Assembly (NCBI GenBank): GCA_027382625.1
Contig: JAJKFJ010021529.1
Location: 1 to 64,000, forward strand
Source of the DNA: Tetmemena sp. SeJ-2015
Taxonomy: Eukaryota; Ciliophora; Spirotrichea; Sporadotrichida; Oxytrichidae
Direction: 5' to 3'
DNA length: 64,000 nt
Below the pieces are notes generated by a model. That model searched no databases. It saw nothing but the letters and a program-made list of their open reading frames with translations, and was not told the origin of the DNA. A program made the position numbers and the translations under genes. How positions within the stretch are numbered: position 1 is the stretch's first letter; every line of letters begins with the position of its first letter. Below are positions 55,971-64,000 of the stretch, piece by piece.

Positions 55971-58900
55971 ATGGGTAATATTAGCACACGAGATAATTTG
56001 ATGTGTCAAAATCCCTTAAAAGGCTCACGGGCTCAAGGGATAAAAGAAATTCAAACGCTCACATAAGATAGACAAGCTCAGATTATAGAAGTCTAAGCTG
56101 AGATTTCAACAGCAAATTAGTTCTGACTGCAACAAAGAGATGACAGAGATTAAGGTAAGACTAATAAACTTAATAAATTATGGAAGTATTTATCCAAGTA
56201 TAGGGAGTTTCGCCCTTCGATAACTGTATGCAATTTTTGCACAGGAATCTAGAAGTCGATAGAGCCAATTGCGAATGGAGTGCCATCTTTTAGAGAGATT
56301 TATAGAAAAATTAAAGATCAAGTCGATCGCAAGTATCAAATGTACAAATGGAACTTTCCTAATTTTAAACTGATCCATATTATTGCATCTTTAAAGAAAT
56401 TTAATCAAAAAATTTGTTTTTTGCCAACTATAAGTTTTTTGGGAAAATTTTTTCCCTTTCTTTACTTCAAGCAAAAATTCTTTAAATAAAGAGAACATTT
56501 TCATTTAAATGAGGAATCAATTCTCTACAATTATATTGTTTTGACAATTTTAGATTAAAAAATTTGTTTATTCCTTTTTCCTTCTTTGGCTAATTTATAA
56601 ATTAATTACAAAAAAACACTTATTTTCTGATGCCAAGAAAAATGAAAAAATTTGATCTGAATTAGACTATATTTTTTAACTTTGAGGTGCAGATGCAAAA
56701 GGAAGTAGTAAAGAATAAAGCGATTAGATAATGCCTATCCGATTCGACCAAAGCAGATGCCTTTAATCTCACTTAAAACTCTTCAGATGATAAGGACACT
56801 CACAAATAGAACATAACCTAAATGTTCAACGATTCTCCCAGAGAAGGAGCAGAGAATTTATCAGACGATGATATCATGCTAGTTCAGACTTGCGATGATC
56901 GCAAATATTAAGACCAGCTCTCTGAAAATGAGTGTGATCCTGCAGGCTGCGGCTAAAAGAGAAATTAAAGACTCCTTGAGGATTCTAATTTTCAGAAGAA
57001 GCTGCAAGACTTGAGTAATGATCTTCTTTAGCAATCTGAGTCTATAGATTAGACATACTATAATTAGACTCCTCGCTTTTCAGCAGATGAAGAGGAATTG
57101 CTCAAGAGATAGCGATCGAGACAACTTCAGTTTCAGCCATCAAATATTTAAATGGAAGAATTTTTCAGTATACATTTTTTAAGTCAATGAGAAGGCAAGT
57201 CTCTGCAGATATGACTTTGGCATTATAAAAGAAGAGTAACTTTTTTACTTATTTTTAAATGAGGGAGAGGTACCAAACCATAATCAAGACTTCTCTCCAT
57301 GGAAACGACTTATTTAAGCGTAAGCTTAAGATAATAACTAAACACATGTCAAGTTGCAGACATCCCCTTAGAATTCTTATAAACGAATTCGCATCTGTAC
57401 TTGAAAATGTAGGATCTCAAGCTAGTAACCAAACAGTGATTTAAAGTGAAGAATCAAGCACATATCACAAAAGTGGAGTGAGGAATCTAAACAAGGTCTC
57501 AGATAGGCTAATTGGGGATGATACCTAAAAGATGCAAAGATTTGAGAAAGTTATAGAAGCAGTAAAAACATTTCTTACTGTTCTTAAGTTGGCCTTGGTA
57601 TTTTTCTATTAGATAGATTACATGAATTTGAAGTTGGGGCAAAAGCATTTTCTTGAAGGATCAAGTAAAAGAAATGGTCTTGGGTGACTCTATTTCCTCT
57701 ATTATTCTAAAAGCGGCTCACTTGGCTTATAGAGATTAAAATTTCTATGATTTAAAATTTACAATAGATGAGTATGTTGACTTTCAAAGAGCTCTTACTG
57801 TGTTAAGTAACGTTGACTTGAGCTTCTGGGAGGTCCCGGACCACTTCCACTTGAGTCAGAAATACTTAATTCAAAAGAAAAATGAGAAAAATCTTGAGCA
57901 ACCGAGAATCCTTCTCTAAAATTTGGATGACGAAAATGTAGGTGAGTTTCAGATGGTGAAGTTCAATTAAACCAAGAGTCAAGTAGTCCCAGATTTTATT
58001 GCCAACACGGTAGATGCGCGTCCATTGGAAATATTTTCCCATTGTTAAAATTAATTTTAAAAAAATAGAAGAAATTACTTGAATAAACCTTTACCCCAAA
58101 TAAAAAAAATTGGTTCCTTGAAAAAGGGGAAAAAAATTAAATGACAGGCTCATGTTCTAATTTAATTTTTGATAATTATTACTTTTAGTAAATTTCTAAA
58201 CTTACTTATCAAAATATACCCTACCGCAAGAGCATCGAGCTTATGAAAGAGATGGAGAAAGTTCAAGCACTCAAAAAGAGAAAGCTACTTATAAAGTATA
58301 TTTGGGAGAAAATGCAACAAGAAGTCTATGAATATTGGAAAGAGTATTCTATATTTTTATGTATCCGGGACTTGTAGCCTTTGATAAGATGCAAATCTTT
58401 GAAGATCAAAGACTTTGCATTGTCAGCTACTTAATAAACCTTTAAAATTATAGAGAAATGATTCTCTATAATGATAAAAATATAGTAAAATCGCAATGTG
58501 TTGAAATGTTTATAACATAAAAAGCACTCGAGCCCTTTGTGTCACACCATAATTAAAAAGATGCAACGCCTATGGCTACTATAGAAAGCTCAATTTCTGC
58601 TATTTTCAAAGACTCTGAGTTTGACCCTCAGGAACAAGAAAATGCCAGTGATGTTCACAGCAACTATTTTGGAAATGTCTCTTAGAACTTTGGAATCACT
58701 TCTAACAAAGTAGATCGCGAGACTTTTCATTTGCAGCCCTACCCTAATCTCTAACATTTAAAAGTGGCATAAGTTGACTTATAATCAGATAAAATGACCA
58801 AATTCAACATCGGAAATAGAAATCCATCGGTAACTTCATGGATGAGTAGGAAATCAGTCATCACTGGAATGCCAGAAAAGCAGGATTTCTTTAAGAAAAT

Positions 58901-59574
58901 TCAGGAAATCAAAAAGAAAGTTTATATTTTAAAGCAAAGATAAGAGAGGATGACAAGAGTATTCTCTAAGAGGAGTTAGAACTTAGGAAAAAATTGAATT
59001 AAAATATCGGATTAGCTGCTCAGAGATCTTTTTATTAATATTAATTATCTTGGTACAACGAGAATTTGCTTTCTAAAATACAGCCTCGACCTGCTAAAAG
59101 ATCCTTTATCCCATTAAATAACCCTTTCAACAGCTCAATGTTCCGCTTCTCAAATTATAAGAAAAGGCATGGATCCAAGGATATTATCACTTCTCTTTTC
59201 CCTTTTAAAAAAAACCCCCTTTTAAAAAATTTTCTAAATTTTTTTGGGCTTTTAAATTTGGAAAATTAACTTTTTTTCCAAAAAAAAAAAGGGGGCCCAA
59301 AAAAAAAAAAAAATTTTTTGTTTGAAAAATTTTTTTTTCCAAATTGGAAAAAACTTTTCAAACCCCCGTTTTTTATTGGGCACCCCTTTTTTTTTTCCCC
59401 CAAAAAAAGGTTTTTTTTCCCGAAAGCAAAAGTTTAAAAAAAAGTAACTACTCCAAGAATAGAAGCTACTTATAAAATAGCTTCAAAAATGTCTAAAACT
59501 CAACAATTAGGGAAGAACAAAGCTTAAAAATACCAAAAACACCTAATTTGGATAAAAATAAGGCAATATAATGA
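55971..59574 (+). CDS. Long hypothetical protein with N-myristoylation-type start
   Basis: MGNISTRDNLMCQNPLKG fits the Met-Gly-x-x-x-Ser/Thr myristoylation signal. A canonical intron (56155-56203) follows EMTEIK. Later blocks read ENLSDDDIMLVQTCDDRKYQ, FKRKLKIITKHMSSCRHPLR, VIEAVKTFLTVLKLALVFFY, VDLSFWEVPDHFHLSQKYLI and RKSIELMKEMEKVQALKKRK. The end is KIPKTPNLDKNKAIQ before TGA 59572-59574. Repeated frame changes show several unresolved IESs, and two intervals of damaged sequence (about 58060-58145 and 59190-59440) hide coding sequence. No domain recognised; the length is over 1000 residues. Confidence 0.5.
59190..59440. other. Damaged sequence made of homopolymer runs
   Basis: The text becomes nearly pure runs of A, T, C and G of 3-15 bases. 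Coding sequence is normal up to SKDIITSLFPF and resumes at NYSKNRSYLQNS. A milder patch lies at 58060-58145. This looks like inflated homopolymers in low-quality reads, not biology. Confidence 0.8.
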
Positions 59575-59988
59575 ATAATCAATCTGGCTAATAAGAATCC
59601 CTTTAATCTTAATAACTGCTACTAAAATCATCGAATAATCTTATACTTGAGTATCAAATAATATTCTCTAGCTTTATATACAGCTATTAAATTATTCTCT
59701 CATTTCTACTTTAAGAATATGCAAAGTAGTAAGGAGTATTAATATAAATAATATAAATGTTGATACTATTTACATTCTCTCTGAGCTTTCTTTAAACCTA
59801 TAGATAGCTATGATTACTTTCTATTACTTACAGTTTGGATGCCATCTTATTCAAAGATGCTCAGAAGAGGACGAGGAAAAAATTTACAGGTTGAGACTTT
59901 TACTCTCAATCTCATAATTTTGACGTAGATATCAGCATATATAGAAATGATAAAATATATTTAAGTAGTTATTGATAATTACTTTTGA
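59575..59988. other. AT-rich spacer between convergent genes
   Basis: Separates the 3' ends of the myristoyl-start gene and the CAF1 gene. No frame or repeat supported. Confidence 0.45.
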
Positions 59989-62904
59989 TCATTAAGTATT
60001 AGCTTGAGGATACTTAAAGAGGTCAAAGAGACTGGCATGTGCCATTTCTTGAACTGGAATATGAGTGTAGCCAGATTGATATTGTTAATGATTACTATAA
60101 ACCGGATTGTATTTAAAATTACAATTAAATTAAAATTGATGACCTCATAACCTTAGAGTTGGGGATAGCTTTGATTATAAAGTGAGTTTTGCTGATGCAA
60201 CTGATTCTGTTATTGTAATAGATAGGTTTGATAATCTATAGTATTCATAAATTGCTGCTGAAGAGGCTGTGGCTGTATAAAATTGGGCAAGTAAGGTTGA
60301 CTTTGCATGCCTCTGATATTGTATGGAGATTGTGAAAGATAATTTATAATAAAAAAACAAAATGATATGATCATTTTAAACTGTAAATAATGAGGGGAGG
60401 GAGTATTTTGGGTCGAAGGCGTGTTGAATGAATTTTGAGGGAATGAGTCCTCTACTGCAAAGGTCTTCACGTTCTAGTATTGCTAAAGCTACTATTGATA
60501 TAGTAGGTAACTAATCTCAACTATTTTAATAAAATTTATTAGGTTCTGCTCTTGAGCTTATGAATAAGGATCGATTAGTGTTGAAATCTCATGAAAACTT
60601 GGAGTTCCACCTTAAAACTGAGCTGCTAATCCTGGATGAACTTATAAGATGCTACTTTAGCCAGGTTAAACGAACTCAGGTAAGGCACTCTCACTATTAT
60701 TCCCCATGCATTCATTGTAGTCTTAATTATACTACTCTTCCCATTCTTCCCCTTCAAATATTTAATTGTCCTCTATAATTTACTCGAACTCAGATCCGTA
60801 GATGAAATTACCCTCTTAATATTTGCTAGATGCTTAAGTTATGCATCCTAAGGATCCTTCGGGCTTTCTTTCAAATTTCCCAACCTTACTCTGATTAGGT
60901 TGAAATGCAGGATCTACTAGATTGTAGATCCCAAAAATATCTCCAGAACATCTCAAGACCAGATTCTTATCTCCTTAGAATAGCTTAATGAAACATCTTG
61001 CATGAATTCAATAAATGAGGAGAATAAATCTCAAAGAATAATGCAGTTATTTTGCTATCGCTGCCAGCTTAGTGTTCACAATTGTCATCTCTCTTTACAC
61101 CAAGTCTTTCACTAAGTGCTGACAAGCTACTCTTAAAATAGCCGAAATACTGGTCTGCTACATACTTGATAAATAATAAGTGATGTCGTAATAGTTAGGG
61201 AAGCAAATTGACAGATCTGACAAAAACTGTTAAACAGTATTGGGTAGTTGACTTCCACAAACTAGTTTCAAAAGATAAGCGAAGTCATGATCCGTATGAA
61301 ATCCATACCAATTATAATTTTATAATAGGTGCTAAATAAATTTTCAATGGATATCTTTATTCATCACAAGGCCAGACGTGATGAAGTATTCTGCAAATGT
61401 ATCATAGTCAATTCCTTTCTTAGATAGCTCATCAAAATTTATGCCAGAGTTCATGAGCAGGTGAATAGAGCTGCTATTAAACCTCTCCTTTCTAAGAGAA
61501 GGATATTTATACTCTAACTCAAATTGCTTGAAGTTTTACTTACTTTAGGTCAAACTTAAAATTGAATTGCCATGTGCAATAAGGAGTCGGAAATTCTCCT
61601 TTTTCATTTGAGAGGGTGATTCCTAGCTAGATTAGTTTTAAATTGTTCACGTTTTCTCTCACTAGTAAGAACTAAAAAGCTTGAAATCAATCAATTAAAA
61701 ATTTTAGTTAACAAATGCATATAATTGAGTCAATTTTTACCTATGTTGTTCCATCAAAAACATCTCCGGGAAATTCAGTGTCCTAAATCGTGATTAGCAT
61801 TATAAAATAGTTACCATTCCCACGTAATTATATGTTTGAATAAGGTCAGATATTTTTTCCAACTCTTCAAAGAAGTTATCTTAGAATACCTCTACTACCT
61901 CTAGTGAAATACCCGTAGTTGATTTTTTCAGCAATTCAGCTTTATCCTCGGACTTGGCTTGAGCTCTAAAGCTTTTCTGATTTCCCTCTTCATCGTTATG
62001 ATTTTGTAATGGCGTTATTGGTATATGCAATATGATATCACTTAAGAATTTAATTGAAGTAGGGAAGATGCTGAGATTGTCAAAGCGATCTGACATTTGC
62101 TTCTTCAAGATTTTTTAGTTAAATGGCTCAAGGTTTTAAGAAGATTGCTTGCGTGAGTCACTCATTTGATGAGATTTCTTAGCCCCAAGAGGTGATGATG
62201 AGTTACTTTGATGAATCAGGTTCAAGCTAAATTCTAGCTAGTCCTCGCTATCAGTCGTATTTTGCGTGGTTTGTGAGGGAAAGAGATGCTTGTGCAGGTC
62301 ATGCATATTCAATTTTAAATTCAAGCAGTTTAATAAAGTCATGAGATTTAGATAGATCCTGAGAGAGAAAATCTTGGTTGGTGAAGAATCCTGAAGGTGC
62401 AGTGAGCAAAGTATTTTATTAATTCTAAAAAATGGATATAAATGGCCAGATAATTTGAAGGGAATAATACCTTAAAGAAAGCGTCATCTAGGTTTTAGTT
62501 GAGACTCTGATACTATGGCTGTAGGTTCTAGTGTGGTTGATAAAAGTGAAAGGCCTCAAAGCTATTACTTGCCTGGCTTGGAGTAAACTATCAATCATGA
62601 TGGTTTTGAAATTCATTTGTAGAGTACAACTATTTCTTTAAATGAGAATTTAAAAAATCTTTAAGAACTAAGGATGGGATGGTTCTGCAATATTTGCTAA
62701 CTTTTTGGATACCGAGTTTATGGCTGAAGTTGCAGAGCTTCCAAAATTATTTCTTAGCGGAGACTCTAAATTAGAGGTAGACTCGTTTGTGCTCTAGCTA
62801 TAACTCTTTTAGTAGTAGTTCCAAGTATTTGGGATTTGAGTGGGCTATTGCTAATATTGCTGATACGAGGAGGCTTGCGATTGATAGTTTTGATATGGGA
62901 GCAT
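59989..62904 (-). CDS. CAF1/POP2 (CNOT7-like) deadenylase with Q-rich extensions
   Basis: CAF1 is a DEDD-family 3' exonuclease that shortens mRNA poly(A) tails in the CCR4-NOT complex. The nuclease core reads LIQTYNYVGMDTEFPGDVFD (catalytic Asp and Glu present, after a 32-nt intron at 61783-61814), then LITLSNEKGEFPT, CTWQFNFKF, MNSGINFDELSKKGIDYDTF, GFHTDHDFAYLLKL, CFPNYYDI and CEHQAGSDSKITALFFEIY. N-terminal (MLPYQNYQSQASSYQQYQQQ) and C-terminal (NFIQPQPLQQQFMNTIDYQ) arms are long and Gln/Tyr-rich. The first 550 bases are joined to the core by inference only; an alternative start is ATG 62342. Ends TGA 59989-59991. Frame changes mark several IESs. Confidence 0.8.
60504..60539. other. IES in CAF1 gene (pointer TAGGT, 36 bp)
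   Basis: TAGGT at 60504-60508 and 60540-60544. On the coding strand excision joins PYSQAQEQNL to LYQQQLQQYQNVKTF. Confidence 0.6.
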
Positions 62905-63521
62905 TAGTGGAGCCTTTGAAAAATTAATGCAAATGATAGGATAATATCCTGATTTATATCTCACGATAGAATCAAATTGTTAGAGGGACTATGATTATAT
63001 AATTGCTCTATTATAATTATTTATAAAAGTACTACAAAACTTAAAAAACTCAGAATTTAACAAATCTGGGCGAATTTTCTATTAGAGATTATAATTCAAA
63101 ACAAAATTAAGAATGGCCAAATTCAGCGTATGCTAAGAAAGGAGATTTTAAATAAATAAAAACTCGAAATTGCATAGCTTCTCTTGTATTTCTTTTCTAG
63201 AGTAATTTTCAAATTATAATATTAACTCAGAATTTAGAGCAAAACTATTTCTTTGTTATAGTAGGAGCGTTATCAAGACTCTTCAAATGAGTTTCCTTCT
63301 TGAATTTAATTATATACAATTGCCAGTGCAATGATAGATAAAAGCTGCTTAATAATTTAATAAGATTCATAGCTTTAACTTAACTTTAACCATACTAATT
63401 TTTTAATATAAGTTTTACTCTACTTTTATAGAGAAATACTGGAGCATAAAAAATAATCTGATAAAAATTGAAATAGAAATTATGATAAATTTAAATTTAC
63501 CTATTGGAAAAATTAACAAGG
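62905..63521. other. AT-rich spacer between divergent genes
   Basis: Over 600 bp with no supported frame; it should contain promoters or chromosome ends for the CAF1 and exchanger genes, but I see no recognisable motif. Confidence 0.45.
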
Positions 63522-64000
63522 ATGACTGACAGCCTGGAAGTAGGAGTACTTTTCTCTCTGATAATCCTGATCTTTTATATTCTTGGGGCTCATTTTATTG
63601 AAACACTAAAGGTTAAGAAAACTTGCTTTCATGTACTTTTCTATAACAAAATTTGATAGATAGACTTTATTCACGAATCTGGGATGGCAATCCTAATGGG
63701 CGCACTTTCAAGTTTGATATTGCATTTCGTAAGAACTTTTCATCTTTGAAATTTTGTAAATAGTTATCAGTAGCTCCTTTGCAGTTTAAAGAGTCAACCT
63801 TCTTCGTGTTTATTCTGCCTCCAATTATATTTGCAGCTGGTTACAACTTGAAGAAGAAAAACTTTGTGAGTAACTTTGGTTATATAGCTCTCTTTGGAAT
63901 TTTGGGGACGATCCTTTCCTTCATAACACTCTCTTCGATGATCATCTTCTGGAATGATATGCTCAATAAGGCACACTCAAATCTAATGCTCTCTTCCAAA
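63522..64000 (+). CDS. Na+/H+ exchanger (CPA1 family), 5' part
   Basis: CPA1 exchangers swap Na+ for H+ across plasma or organelle membranes. From MTDSLEVGVLFSLIILIFYI (first membrane helix) two canonical introns are removed, 63612-63659 and 63729-63784. This gives HESGMAILMGALSSLILHF and STFFVFILPPIIFAAGYNLK, the signature helices of NHE proteins (compare LPPIILDAGY). A further helix GYIALFGILGTILSFITLSS follows. The window ends inside the gene, so the transport core and C-terminus are missing. Confidence 0.88.

Noticed and set aside
59190..59440. Homopolymer region as a telomere or satellite.
   Set aside because: There is no periodic C4A4/G4T4 or other unit, and normal coding sequence of one gene lies on both sides.
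1..64000. Standard genetic code with many pseudogenes.
   Set aside because: Conserved proteins (kinase, Rab, TTLL12, SDHAF4) need TAA/TAG as Gln at consistent positions and terminate at TGA.
1..64000. CRISPR arrays, tRNA or rRNA genes, and TBE-type transposase genes.
   Set aside because: None was recognised by eye on either strand; a tRNA covariance scan and transposon search were not possible.

Overview
The window reads as germline (micronuclear) DNA of a ciliate, most likely a hypotrich/spirotrich of the Oxytricha-Stylonychia-Tetmemena type. Three things point there. (1) Conserved proteins read through only if TAA and TAG are Gln and TGA is the sole stop; SDHAF4, Rab, the AGC kinase, TTLL12 and patatin all end in TGA. 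(2) Exons are interrupted by short AT-rich inserts that lack GT..AG ends and are flanked by direct repeats of 3-11 bases. Removing one repeat copy plus the insert restores family-typical protein. I resolved 41 such internal eliminated sequences (IESs), 13-274 bp. In many genes the length left after removal is an exact multiple of three. (3) True GT..AG introns of 32-97 nt also occur, so the two classes can be told apart. Species is inference.

Layout. 0-8 kb: a lectin-like gene, then gamma-tubulin complex component 4 (GCP4) split into a minus-strand 5' block and an inverted plus-strand 3' block, with a complete TTLL12 gene between them. 8-21 kb: an unknown gene, a BTB/pentapeptide protein, a Q-rich gene, SDHAF4, a long coiled-coil membrane protein holding a CTA microsatellite, a long disordered protein, and ANKRD13. 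21-32 kb: a very large minus-strand WW-like/coiled-coil gene divergent from coiled-coil genes. 32-38 kb: a tandem pair of unrecognised zinc-site proteins. 38-42 kb: an unknown gene and a cytosolic carboxypeptidase-like protein without its catalytic residues. 42-45 kb: tandem secreted patatins. 45-55 kb: Rab7-like GTPase, phospholipid scramblase, AGC kinase, a B-box/TLDc protein and a sedoheptulose-bisphosphatase-type enzyme. 56-64 kb: a myristoylation-start protein with a damaged stretch of sequence, a CAF1/POP2 deadenylase with Q-rich arms, and the start of a Na+/H+ exchanger.

Genes are densely packed on both strands and show no operon logic; if this is a hypotrich, each should become a separate small macronuclear chromosome. 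GCP4, TTLL12 and the carboxypeptidase-like gene all belong to tubulin/microtubule families, but I see nothing that ties them together beyond proximity. A few single-base frame breaks inside well-conserved domains look like assembly errors, and about 240 bp near 59.3 kb is clearly damaged sequence.
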